From assembly GCA_031275395.1 (NCBI GenBank), contig JAISOU010000068.1, forward strand, positions 1 through 22,851: a DNA stretch of 22,851 nucleotides, read 5' to 3'. Position 1 is the first letter of the stretch. Each line of letters starts with the position of its first letter. Under the pieces are notes generated by a model. It ran no database searches. It worked only from the letters and a program-made list of their open reading frames with translations, and had not been told where the DNA came from. This DNA is from Helicobacteraceae bacterium (GTDB lineage: Bacteria > Campylobacterota > Campylobacteria > Campylobacterales > SZUA-545). A program made the position numbers and the translations under genes. Below, one piece after another: positions 14,873 through 22,030 of this stretch.

Positions 14873-15651
14873 TTTCGCTCCCACAACGCCCACGGCGCGT
14901 CGCCGTTTATCCAGATTTGCGATAGCTCGTTTTTATCTCGCAAAGTATCCATGGACTTCCAAAATCCGTTATGTTTGTAAGCGCCCAACGCTCCATGCCG
15001 CGCCAAACTCTCCAGCGGCTCTCGCTCTAAAATAACGCTTTTACCTTTTTGAATGTACTCAAAAACGCTTGGCTCCATCACAAAAAAACCGCCGTTGATC
15101 CAAGCGTTGTCGCCGTCTGGTTTTTCATTGAAACTCTCGATCGTATTGTTTTCGCCGATCGTAATCGCGCCATATTTACCGCTTGGCTGAATCGCGGTTA
15201 GCGTGGCGATCTTGCCGCTTTCTATATGCGTTTTTAAAAGCGCGTTCAAATCGACGTCGCTTACTCCGTCGCCGTAGGTAAGCATAAATCTTTCGCCGCC
15301 AAGCGCCTCTTTTGCCATAGCAAGCCTACCGCCCGTGAATGTATCCTGTCCCGTGTAAAGCGCGGTAACGCGCCACGGCTCGGTTCTGTGTCTGTGAATC
15401 TCGACGCTGTTTGCGGACATATCGATTGTAATATCGCTGTATCTGGTATAGTAGTTGATAAAAAAATCTTTGATAATATGACTTTTATAGCCTGTTAAAA
15501 TAATAAAATCGTTAAAACCCCAATAGGAGTAAATCTTCATAATATGCCACAAGATCGGCCGTCCGCCAATCTCTACCATAGGCTTTGGCAAAACGTCCGT
15601 TTCCTCGCTTAGCCTTGTGCCAAACCCGCCCCCTAAAATAACTACTTTCAT
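14869..15651 (-). CDS. rfbF: Glucose-1-phosphate cytidylyltransferase
   Basis: RfbF makes CDP-glucose from CTP and glucose-1-phosphate, the entry to CDP-linked 6-deoxy and 3,6-dideoxyhexoses. This 260-aa protein has the nucleotidyltransferase signature GGGFGTRLSEET (7-18) with LPKPM (21-25), then HRHRTEPWRVTALYTG, LTYGDGVSDVD and WINGGFFVMEPSVFEYI as in the family, and normal length. The gene is separated from rfbG and rfbH by the radical SAM and SDR genes but lies on the same strand. There is no SD before the ATG; instead the complement of one, CCTCCT, sits directly upstream, preceded by a perfect TATAAT. A leaderless message from an internal promoter is therefore likely, which would let the CDP-sugar genes be expressed apart from the glycosyltransferases before them. 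Confidence 0.95.
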   Translation of the reverse strand: MKVVILGGGFGTRLSEETDVLPKPMVEIGGRPILWHIMKIYSYWGFNDFIILTGYKSHIIKDFFINYYTRYSDITIDMSANSVEIHRHRTEPWRVTALYTGQDTFTGGRLAMAKEALGGERFMLTYGDGVSDVDLNALLKTHIESGKIATLTAIQPSGKYGAITIGENNTIESFNEKPDGDNAWINGGFFVMEPSVFEYIQKGKSVILEREPLESLARHGALGAYKHNGFWKSMDTLRDKNELSQIWINGDAPWALWERK

Positions 15652-15663
15652 AGGAGGATTATA
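15652..15663 (-). promoter_or_regulatory. TATAAT element directly upstream of rfbF
   Basis: Minus-strand TATAAT (15658-15663) is followed by six bases, CCTCCT, and then the rfbF ATG. Normal -10 to start spacing would place the first transcribed base at the A of ATG. CCTCCT cannot act as a ribosome site, being complementary to one. The site lies in the 23-base gap after the GT2 gene. Confidence 0.5.
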
Positions 15664-15674
15664 TCAAGTCGCCC

Positions 15675-16661
15675 TTAGGCTCTCGCGGCGATCGCTACGA
15701 GCAGGCGCTTGACGAACGGCAAGGCGACAAACTCTCTATAACGCTTCAAGAGCCAATGAATAACTTTTGGCGGGAAGATCGCGAGTAAAAACAGAAATGA
15801 TTTTACGACGATTCCTAACGGTTTTTTGCGCAATACATTTAACGCTTCGCGGCGGCGATTATCAAGAAGCAGATAAATAAAAAGCCCTTTAATTCTGCGC
15901 CGATAGTATTTAGGCATTTTGCGATCAAAACCCGTCTCTTCCAGCTCTTCAATTTCCGCTTGTTGCCATCTAGCGAAATCCTTTGCTTTTAATAGCGCGT
16001 TATCGGGGTTAGTTAGACGATTTGTAGCGGCTTCGCCCAATTTTGTAACCGCGATTTTCCACATAGGACAGGCGTTGGAAGGATCGTAGTATTTGACGAA
16101 ATTGCGAATAACGCCGTAAGATTCCGCGCCAATCGCTTTGGTAATTTCCGACGTTTCATAATTAAAGTCGCATAGTTTTCGTTGATATATATAGACAAAA
16201 TCGCCGCCAAGCGACATATAATCTTCGCGGTATTTAATAAACGTCTCTTCGTCCCAAAAGAAAAAATCGTCGAAAGGAATATGCATAGCGTTTGTATTCA
16301 TAAAACCAAATGCATTGTGTTTTTGCCAATTTTCAAGCGAAAAAATCGCGTCGAAAGCTCTTTGCAAACCGCCTTCAACAAAAGGATCGTCGTCGTCCGC
16401 GCGCATAACAAAATCTCCCGTCGCTAATTTACAACCGATATTGCGCGCCGCGTTAACGCCGCTATTTTGCTCTAAACGATGAACTTTAACTTTATCGCCG
16501 TATTTTTCAAGGTCTTTGGGATCGATAGGATCGCTAGAGCAATCGTCGATAATCAAAACGTCGATCGCAATATCGCGCAAGCTCTGCTCAAAAATCGAAT
16601 CTAAAACGCTCAAAATAATCTTCGGGCGATTATAGTTGGTAATAACAATCGTCAGCGTCAT
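15675..16661 (-). CDS. GT2-family glycosyltransferase
   Basis: This 328-aa protein begins with TLTIVITNYNRPK, the start of GT-A fold GT2 transferases, followed by VLIIDDCSSD (35-44) and the DXD-type metal and nucleotide site FVMRADDDDPF (85-95). GVNAARNIGCKLATGDF between them is characteristic. The C-terminal third is basic with a hydrophobic stretch (LFIYLLLDNRRRE and VVKSFLFLLAIFPPKVIHW), probably a membrane association region. It should add one sugar of the repeat unit on the cytoplasmic side; donor unknown. I start at ATG 16661, overlapping the GT11 stop as ATGA. The frame is open 14 codons further upstream, but that part lies inside the GT11 gene and adds nothing to the family fold. Confidence 0.9.
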   Translation of the reverse strand: MTLTIVITNYNRPKIILSVLDSIFEQSLRDIAIDVLIIDDCSSDPIDPKDLEKYGDKVKVHRLEQNSGVNAARNIGCKLATGDFVMRADDDDPFVEGGLQRAFDAIFSLENWQKHNAFGFMNTNAMHIPFDDFFFWDEETFIKYREDYMSLGGDFVYIYQRKLCDFNYETSEITKAIGAESYGVIRNFVKYYDPSNACPMWKIAVTKLGEAATNRLTNPDNALLKAKDFARWQQAEIEELEETGFDRKMPKYYRRRIKGLFIYLLLDNRRREALNVLRKKPLGIVVKSFLFLLAIFPPKVIHWLLKRYREFVALPFVKRLLVAIAARA

Positions 16662-17551
16662 ACGCGCTCCCAACTGGACGGGCATGGATCGTATTCGCGC
16701 CAATTTTCATACCATATTTTCGGCGCGGTTACCCGCTTATTTTCGTTGGTATTTAACCATGCCGACCAATAGCTAAACGTTGAATTCGCGACAATATTAT
16801 GTTTGCAATTTCGCATTAGTTCAAAATCTTCCAGCTCGTTTTGCGCTCGATCGACAAAAACCGCGTTGTTAGAGAGAATAAAGTCTAGATTTGTCTTGCT
16901 CCACGCCTGATCGTTGCTGAAAATAAAAAATGTCGGAGATTCTATTTTTTCTAAAGCGCTACGAACGGCTTTTTTGTAGTATTCGACGCCGATCGTAGGC
17001 GCTCTTTTACCGATTTCGCTTACTTTTTTGCCTAACTTATGGCTATCGCTTTTAAGATCGCTTAAACGAATATGAACACATACGCTATTTTCTCGTTTGA
17101 CGGTTCGCATAAAATCGCGAGCCGCCGCGCTTAACGGCGTTTGTAATACAAGGTCGCTTAACAATTTGGAGCGTATATCGGCAAAGTAATTCTCCTTACA
17201 AAAATAGCCGCTTAAATAGATATCTTTATAATCAAAAACGCGGGGTATAAAACGGCTTTCCTCTTCGCGTTTTTCAATATAAAAACTCTTTTTCTTATAG
17301 TGAAAGATTCCTTTTCGCGCAAGCCTATGCAATATGCGCGATCTGGGCGCAAGGCGTTTGATCTCCGCTATAGACGCGATCGGCGCGTCGATAGCAAAGT
17401 TTTTTAATCGAAAACCGTCGCGCGCCTTAAATTCGTCGAAATAGGAGGCGTCAAGTTTAAGAATATCGTTATGTTTTAACGAGATCGATCGACCGATCGC
17501 GTATTGAAACAGCTGATTGCCAAGCCCGCCCATAATCCTAGCGATAACCAT
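16658..17551 (-). CDS. GT11 fucosyltransferase-like protein with variant donor motif
   Basis: This 297-aa protein is a second GT11 member: MGGLGNQLFQYAIGRS (7-22), IYLSGYFCKENYF (111-123), FFIFSNDQAW (208-217) and CKHNIVANSTFSYWSAWL (249-266) match the family closely. The donor motif normally read HxRRGDY is here HIRLSD (160-165), with the second Arg and the Gly replaced. In the first GT11 gene of this window the motif is intact (HIRRGD). The change could alter donor choice or activity. The start at 17551 has GAGAGG six bases upstream, and the gene follows hpf by 39 bases with no terminator visible. It is the first gene of the sugar cluster in the direction of transcription. Confidence 0.85.
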   Translation of the reverse strand: MVIARIMGGLGNQLFQYAIGRSISLKHNDILKLDASYFDEFKARDGFRLKNFAIDAPIASIAEIKRLAPRSRILHRLARKGIFHYKKKSFYIEKREEESRFIPRVFDYKDIYLSGYFCKENYFADIRSKLLSDLVLQTPLSAAARDFMRTVKRENSVCVHIRLSDLKSDSHKLGKKVSEIGKRAPTIGVEYYKKAVRSALEKIESPTFFIFSNDQAWSKTNLDFILSNNAVFVDRAQNELEDFELMRNCKHNIVANSTFSYWSAWLNTNENKRVTAPKIWYENWREYDPCPSSWERV

Positions 17552-17590
17552 CGCCGCCTCTCTTTGCCGACAAACGATTAAAGCCCGCTC

Positions 17591-18118
17591 TTAATAAAGC
17601 CCAAAACGTCCGTCTTTTCTGCGGTATAACGCCCGCAATTTGCCGCTGTTTTTTTCGCTAAACGCCACGAACGATACGCTGGTTTCTTTCACGTAGGCGA
17701 GCGCCTCGTCGATCGTAAAGCTAAACTCGGGAGCGGTTTCGATCACCTCCGCGCTTTCGACGTCGCTATAAAGCGCGGGAATATCCGACTCGTATTTGTG
17801 CGGAACTTCTAAGCCGATCTTGTCGCTAACTCTATCTTTGTAACGGCGAAGCGCCTTCTTTGCGCGTTCTACGGCAATATCCGCCGCGACGTAAAAATCC
17901 TTATCGGTTTGCTTGATGACAATCGTGTCTTTGCGAGCGAGCTGAATCGTAAATTCAACCAATACGGCGGGCTTGCCGTGTTTGCCGTCCTCCTCGACGA
18001 TCGTCTTAACCGCGATAATATCAAGGTTGTATTTTTCTAGTTGATCGACCGCTTTGGCGATATATTCGCGCATCGATTCCGTCAATTCCAACTTGCGAGC
18101 GACAATGCTTGCGTTCAT
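17591..18118 (-). CDS. hpf: Ribosome hibernation-promoting factor, long form
   Basis: This 175-aa protein is a long-form HPF/RaiA. The N-terminal half (about 1-105) is the basic 30S-binding domain (NASIVARKLELTESMREYI and a lysine/arginine helix ERAKKALRRYKDR), which blocks the decoding site. The C-terminal part (about 120-175; FTIDEALAYVKETSVSFVAF and ending LYRRKDGRFGLY) is the dimerisation domain that joins two 70S ribosomes into 100S particles in stationary phase. A strong site AAGGAG lies seven bases before the ATG. It stands 37 bases after the aldo/keto reductase gene and 39 bases before the first glycosyltransferase gene, all on one strand, so read-through into the sugar cluster is possible. 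Family identification is secure. Confidence 0.95.
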   Translation of the reverse strand: MNASIVARKLELTESMREYIAKAVDQLEKYNLDIIAVKTIVEEDGKHGKPAVLVEFTIQLARKDTIVIKQTDKDFYVAADIAVERAKKALRRYKDRVSDKIGLEVPHKYESDIPALYSDVESAEVIETAPEFSFTIDEALAYVKETSVSFVAFSEKNSGKLRALYRRKDGRFGLY

Positions 18119-18155
18119 TTTTTCTCTCCTTTTTTGTTATTTTACAATGCGCGCG

Positions 18156-18959
18156 CTAATCCCACTTTGGCGCCAAGCCTTTCGGATCGCATTCGCGCCT
18201 GCCGCTATCCAAAGCGTCGATCGCGGCGATCTCCTCCGCGCTAAGCCGTAGCTTGCTCGCTTCAAGATTGGCGATCAGATGCTTTTTGTTGGTAGAGCTA
18301 GGAATAACGGCAATCTCCTTACCAATCGCCCACGCGATTATTACGCCCGCCGCGTCGATCCCGCGCGAAGACGCGATCTTGGCTATAACGGGATCGTTTA
18401 GATATTTTCCGTAACTAAGCGTCATATACGATACGATCGAAACGCCGTTTTGAGCCGCGAAATCGCTAACTTTGCGATTTTGAAACCAAGGGCTAAGTTC
18501 GACCTGATTGCATACGATTTCGTTTTTACCCGCAATGTCGATCGCCTCGCGTAACAGCGCGTTTGGAAAGTTTGAAACGCCGATATTTTTAGTCAGCCCT
18601 TTTTGTTTGGCTTTGATCAGCTCTTCAAGATAGACCTTCAGAGGAATCCCTTCGGGCGAAGGCCAATGAATCAGCGTTAGATCGACGTAATCGGTTTTAA
18701 GTTTTCGCAAGCTCTCGTCGATCGACGCTATAAAACGTTCTTTTGAAAAATTGGTTATCCAAACCTTCGTCGTTAAAAAAATCTCGTCGCGTTTAACGCC
18801 GCTTTTTGCGATCGCCTCGCCTACCGCCTCTTCGTTTTCGTATATTTGCGCCGTGTCGATCGCTCTATAGCCGACCGAAAGCGCTTCGCTTGCGGAGCGT
18901 TCCGCGACCTTGCCTACAAGCCGAAAGGTTCCTAAGCCAAACAGTGGAACTACGCCCAT
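18156..18959 (-). CDS. Aldo/keto reductase
   Basis: This 267-aa cytosolic NADPH-dependent reductase has the full catalytic tetrad: Asp35 and Tyr40 in AIDTAQIYENEEAVG, Lys65 in TTKVW and His98 in LTLIHWPSPEG. GVSNFPNALLREAI and NQVELSPWFQN follow, and the cofactor-binding end contains IPSSTNKKHLIANL, typical of the 2,5-diketo-gluconate reductase-like subgroup. It reduces small aldehydes or ketones; the physiological substrate is not readable. The ATG at 18959 has AAAGGAG seven bases upstream. It is divergent from the YmdB gene, with 55 bases between, which must hold both promoters. Length is normal. Confidence 0.93.
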   Translation of the reverse strand: MGVVPLFGLGTFRLVGKVAERSASEALSVGYRAIDTAQIYENEEAVGEAIAKSGVKRDEIFLTTKVWITNFSKERFIASIDESLRKLKTDYVDLTLIHWPSPEGIPLKVYLEELIKAKQKGLTKNIGVSNFPNALLREAIDIAGKNEIVCNQVELSPWFQNRKVSDFAAQNGVSIVSYMTLSYGKYLNDPVIAKIASSRGIDAAGVIIAWAIGKEIAVIPSSTNKKHLIANLEASKLRLSAEEIAAIDALDSGRRECDPKGLAPKWD

Positions 18960-19014
18960 CTCGTCTCCTTTTTTCTGATTGTCCGTCTGTTAAAATACCC
19001 AAAAAAGGATTATC

Positions 19015-19830
19015 TTGAAACTATTATTTATCGGCGATATAGTGGGAAAGGCGGGGCGCAACGCGGTCAAAAGCCGTCTTGAGCGCGTAAAAAACGAGCA
19101 TAAGATTGATTTTTGCGTCGCGAACGGCGAGAATATCGCTCACGGCTTTGGCGTTACGGCAAAAACCGCCGAAGAGCTATTTAACGCGGGGGTCGATCTA
19201 ATCACGGGCGGCAATCATACGTGGGATAAAAGAGAGATTATCGCGTTGTTAGACGAAAAGCCGATAATCCGCCCGCTTAACTTTCCAATCGGCGCGCCGG
19301 GCAAAGGCGTTTGGATCGCGCAAACCGATCAAACGCGCTTTGCAATCGTTAATCTAATCGGTTTTCATAATATGGGAATCGTGGATAATCCATTTCACGC
19401 GATCATAAAGGCGATCGACGATCTAACAAGCGACGGCGTTAAGACGATAGCGATCGACTTTCACAGCGAAACGACGGCGGAGAAAAACGCGCTTTTGAAA
19501 TTGCTGGAAGGTAAAGTTAGCGCCATAGCGGGGACGCACACCCATATCGGCACGGACGATCTTCTGATCGCAAACGGAGTCGGATACGTTAGCGATATAG
19601 GTTTAAGCGGGATTAGAAACGAGGTGATCGGAATGGATAGCGCAGAGCCTATCAGACGTTATATGACGGGAATGAAACGCGGCTTTGAAACAATCGATAG
19701 CGGACGGACGATTTTTCAGGCGATCGTCTTTGAAATTAACGACGACGGCAGATGTATAGATTGTTATAAGATCAAAGCATACGACGACGACGAAACGTTT
19801 ATATCTCAAAGACACGGAGGCGGTTGGTGA
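19015..19830 (+). CDS. YmdB-family metallophosphoesterase (cyclic nucleotide phosphodiesterase type)
   Basis: This 271-aa protein belongs to the YmdB/TIGR00282 family of two-metal phosphodiesterases; the Bacillus member hydrolyses cyclic AMP and affects RNA decay and biofilm decisions. Metal ligands in family order are visible: Asp8 in GDIVGKAGR, Glu39-Asn40 in NGEN, Asn67-His68 in GGNHTWD, His150 in DFHSETTAEK, and His175 and His177 in GTHTHIGTDD. The start is TTG at 19015, with AAGGAT six bases upstream and TAAAAT further up as a plausible -10. Length is that of the family. It overlaps the following glycosylase gene, so the two probably form an operon. Its substrate in this organism is unknown. 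Confidence 0.93.
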   Translation: MKLLFIGDIVGKAGRNAVKSRLERVKNEHKIDFCVANGENIAHGFGVTAKTAEELFNAGVDLITGGNHTWDKREIIALLDEKPIIRPLNFPIGAPGKGVWIAQTDQTRFAIVNLIGFHNMGIVDNPFHAIIKAIDDLTSDGVKTIAIDFHSETTAEKNALLKLLEGKVSAIAGTHTHIGTDDLLIANGVGYVSDIGLSGIRNEVIGMDSAEPIRRYMTGMKRGFETIDSGRTIFQAIVFEINDDGRCIDCYKIKAYDDDETFISQRHGGGW

Positions 19831-20495
19831 TCGAAACAAGCGCCGATCTGCTTTTGGCGCTAAGCAGGTTATCGCTAATCGAAGGCGATCGCTATCCGCA
19901 TTGGTGGCGAAACTACGGCGCGTGGTTGATTCTGCCCGAAGCGATCTTAACGCAGCAAACGCGGTGGGAAAAGGTAGAAAAATCGGTTGAAAATCTGATA
20001 AAACTAGGCTTAGATTCGCCCGAAAAATTAGCCCGCGCCGATCGGCTAATCGTAGCGCGGGCGATCGCTCCCGCAGGCTTTTATAATCAAAAGGCGGATC
20101 GGATTATCTCGCTTTTAGATTTTATGCTTAAAGAGTTTGGCGATTTTGAAAACTTTGCGGCAAGCGTCGATCGCGAGCGGCTTTTAGCGCAAAAAGGAAT
20201 CGGCTTTGAAAGCGCCGATTCTATTTTATGCTACGGTTGCCAAAGAGCGGTTATGGTCGTCGATAGTTATACCGCCCGATTGCTATCGGCGCTAGGCAGG
20301 GAGTTTGACGATTACGACGAGATTCAAAATTGGCTCGTTTTTGGCGTTGAAAACGAGTTCAACCGCGTTAAAAAAGAGTTAAATCTTAGTTTGGAGCTAA
20401 CCTACGCTTATTTTCACGGACTAATCGTAGAGTTTTGTAAAAATCAAAAACGCGGATCGCTTAATATCCTAGCGCTCGATCTAAAACGGGCTTAA
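19827..20495 (+). CDS. MagIII-like 3-methyladenine DNA glycosylase (endonuclease III superfamily)
   Basis: This 222-aa protein is a helix-hairpin-helix base-excision glycosylase. LILPEAILTQQTRWEKVEKS opens the fold, QKGIGFESADSIL forms the hairpin, and the catalytic Asp146 is in VVDSYT. It lacks the four-cysteine cluster loop of true endonuclease III, as in Helicobacter pylori MagIII, which removes 3-methyladenine; GFYNQKADRI also matches that protein as I recall it. I start at GTG 19827, six bases after GGAGG and overlapping the YmdB stop as GTGA; a TTG one codon earlier is too close to the site. The family assignment supports a Campylobacterota origin. Confidence 0.9.
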   Translation: MIETSADLLLALSRLSLIEGDRYPHWWRNYGAWLILPEAILTQQTRWEKVEKSVENLIKLGLDSPEKLARADRLIVARAIAPAGFYNQKADRIISLLDFMLKEFGDFENFAASVDRERLLAQKGIGFESADSILCYGCQRAVMVVDSYTARLLSALGREFDDYDEIQNWLVFGVENEFNRVKKELNLSLELTYAYFHGLIVEFCKNQKRGSLNILALDLKRA

Positions 20496-20499
20496 CGTT

Positions 20500-20514
20500 C
20501 CGCGTCAGTCGCGG
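20500..20514 (+). terminator. Weak hairpin after the MagIII-like gene
   Basis: CCGCG, a five-base loop and CGCGG form a short GC stem five bases after the stop. There is no following T run, and it overlaps the end of the convergent small gene, so terminator function is doubtful. Confidence 0.2.
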
Positions 20515-20675
20515 ATCAGATGACGTTCTTCGAGATGTTGCAATACTTTGCGCTCGCCCAATTCGCGCGCTTTTTTGCGTCTTGCGTCGCGTTTTGCAAT
20601 TTTCTTGCTTGGCGTAGCTCGGATCGATTTTAATCGCTTATCCTTATACTCGCAATCTAAAACAAATCTATTCAA
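20505..20675 (-). CDS. Small highly basic protein, 56 aa
   Basis: A TTG-started frame encodes 56 residues beginning MNRFVLDCEYKDKRLKSIRA (start codon read as Met). It continues with a dense run of Lys and Arg (KKIAKRDARRKKARELGERK) and ends with HLEERHLIRD. The charge pattern and helix propensity suggest binding to RNA or ribosomes, but I recognise no family. AGTAGG lies nine bases upstream, and the start overlaps the stop of the preceding frameshifted gene by eight bases, suggesting coupling. No ATG start is available in this frame, since an in-frame stop lies close upstream. It is convergent with the MagIII-like gene, with nine bases between stops. Confidence 0.55.
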   Translation of the reverse strand: MNRFVLDCEYKDKRLKSIRATPSKKIAKRDARRKKARELGERKVLQHLEERHLIRD

Positions 20676-21297
20676 AACATTTGCCTACTACGTCTAAGCT
20701 ACCCTCTACGGAATTATATCTCCAAGCCTTGCCGACGCAAAGTTCTGAAAGAGAATCTGTGTTATTTAGCGTAGAACTACCTTTGATAAAGGAGATCGCG
20801 CCGACGCTTACCGTCGTATTTCTTTCATATTAACGTAGCCGCTCGGATCGCGTCGCGTTGCAAAAGAGTGGCGTCCGTCCGGCTCAAGAACGATCGCAAG
20901 TGCGCCGCCGCTAGAGCCGTTAAATCGCGGACTTATCGACGTAGCCCCCTCTTTCGTAGCGCCGCCTTCGTTCCAAAAATTGACGCTAAGAGCGTTGGGA
21001 TAACCCGTAACGCTTAGCTGTTCTTCGCCTCTTTTTGCCGGATAGGTAACGTAATAGAACGCGCCCCGCTCGTCAAGGATCGTAACCTTAAACTCTTTGC
21101 CTTCGTTGGCGATCGCTTTTGCGCGAATTGTTTGCAACGCCGATCGAACCGCGCTGATTCCGCTTCTTTCGGCGGCGACCAAAGCGTCGTCAGATACGCA
21201 ACCGCAACCGATTCTAGGATAGGCAATAAAGATCATCAAAATACCAAGCGCCGTAATAGCGACAAAGGTATTTTTTAGATACCCCTCTTTTTTGCAC
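20668..21297 (-). pseudogene. Membrane-anchored, prepilin-like protein with two frameshifts
   Basis: Three stretches in two phases add up to one protein of about 209 residues. A GTG at 21297, preceded by AAGGGG at good spacing, opens the gene; an A6 run just after it must lose one A to continue into the hydrophobic segment FVAITALGILMIFIAYPR. The body (to 20808) has ALVAAERSGISAVRSALQTI and a beta-rich part. Near 20823-20826 one A must be added to AAA to enter the last part, NTTVSVGAISFIKGSS to DVVGKCFE. The two shifts cancel and the whole length is a multiple of three. One N-terminal membrane helix, an amphipathic helix and paired C-terminal cysteines resemble a type IV pilin or pseudopilin, but no FTLIE motif is present, so the class is uncertain. 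Inactivation, slippage or sequencing error are all possible. Confidence 0.65.
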
Positions 21298-21380
21298 TAT
21301 TAACCCCTTGCGTCAAATAGCCAATTTGTAGCGCCAACGCTTCGTTTCAAAGACTGTTTTTAGAATATGGCGTTTTGCGG

Positions 21381-21914
21381 TTAATGTCCGCCGCAAGAGC
21401 AACTATGATCGTCGCGGTCGTGATGATGACGTCCGCCGCAACACTCCGAACCTTCTAAAAAGCCCGTAGCCAACTCGTTTTCGGTCGCCTCGCGGGTTTT
21501 TACGACCTTTACGAAAAAGTCAAGACTTTTGCCCGCTAAAGGGTGATTGTAGTCGATCGTTACCGTTTCGTCGCCGATCGCCTTTACCGTAACCTGAACG
21601 GTATTTCCGTCGTCGGATTGCCCGTAGAGCGTCATTCCTTCGCGTAACTCTACGCCCGCGAACTGTTCCTTTTCAATCTCCTCGATCGCGCTTTCGTCGT
21701 ATTTGCCGTACGCCTTTTCGCTTGGGACGATCAACTTTTTGCTCTCTCCCTCGCTCATCTGCGCGATCGCCTCTTCCAACCCCGCGACGATATGCCCGCC
21801 GCCCATTAAAAACTCTAGCGCCTCGCCGCCTATGTTGCCGTCGATCGTTTCGCCCGAAAGCGCGTCTTTAACTTCGTATTCTATGCCCACAACCGCGTTC
21901 TTTTTGATAGCCAT
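21381..21914 (-). CDS. slyD: SlyD-like FKBP-type peptidyl-prolyl isomerase
   Basis: This 177-aa protein is a SlyD-type FKBP: VGIEYEVKDALSGETIDG, then LEFLMGGGHIVAGLEEAI, the inserted chaperone flap (EKAYGKYDE through the valine-rich strands near residues 70-125), and DYNHPLAGKSLDFFVKV returning to the isomerase core. It catalyses proline isomerisation and acts as a folding helper in the cytoplasm. The last 25 residues are rich in His and Cys (CCGGRHHH, HSCSCGGH), like the metal-binding tail of SlyD that supplies nickel to hydrogenase and urease. The ATG has AAAGG eight bases upstream. It is divergent from the serine acetyltransferase gene and lies 83 bases upstream of the frameshifted pilin-like gene. 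Confidence 0.95.
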   Translation of the reverse strand: MAIKKNAVVGIEYEVKDALSGETIDGNIGGEALEFLMGGGHIVAGLEEAIAQMSEGESKKLIVPSEKAYGKYDESAIEEIEKEQFAGVELREGMTLYGQSDDGNTVQVTVKAIGDETVTIDYNHPLAGKSLDFFVKVVKTREATENELATGFLEGSECCGGRHHHDRDDHSCSCGGH

Positions 21915-22030
21915 TATCTATGCCTTTAGTAATTTTTCGTAATTGTAGCCATTTAGCGGTTTAGGCAAAAGGCAAATGCGGATACGATCGCGGTTTTATT
22001 AACCAAAATGCGTATCGGGCGGACAAAACA

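Noticed and set aside
19827-20495. Endonuclease III proper
   Set aside because: The four-cysteine iron-sulfur loop at the C-terminus is missing, and the hairpin and flanking motifs match the MagIII type.
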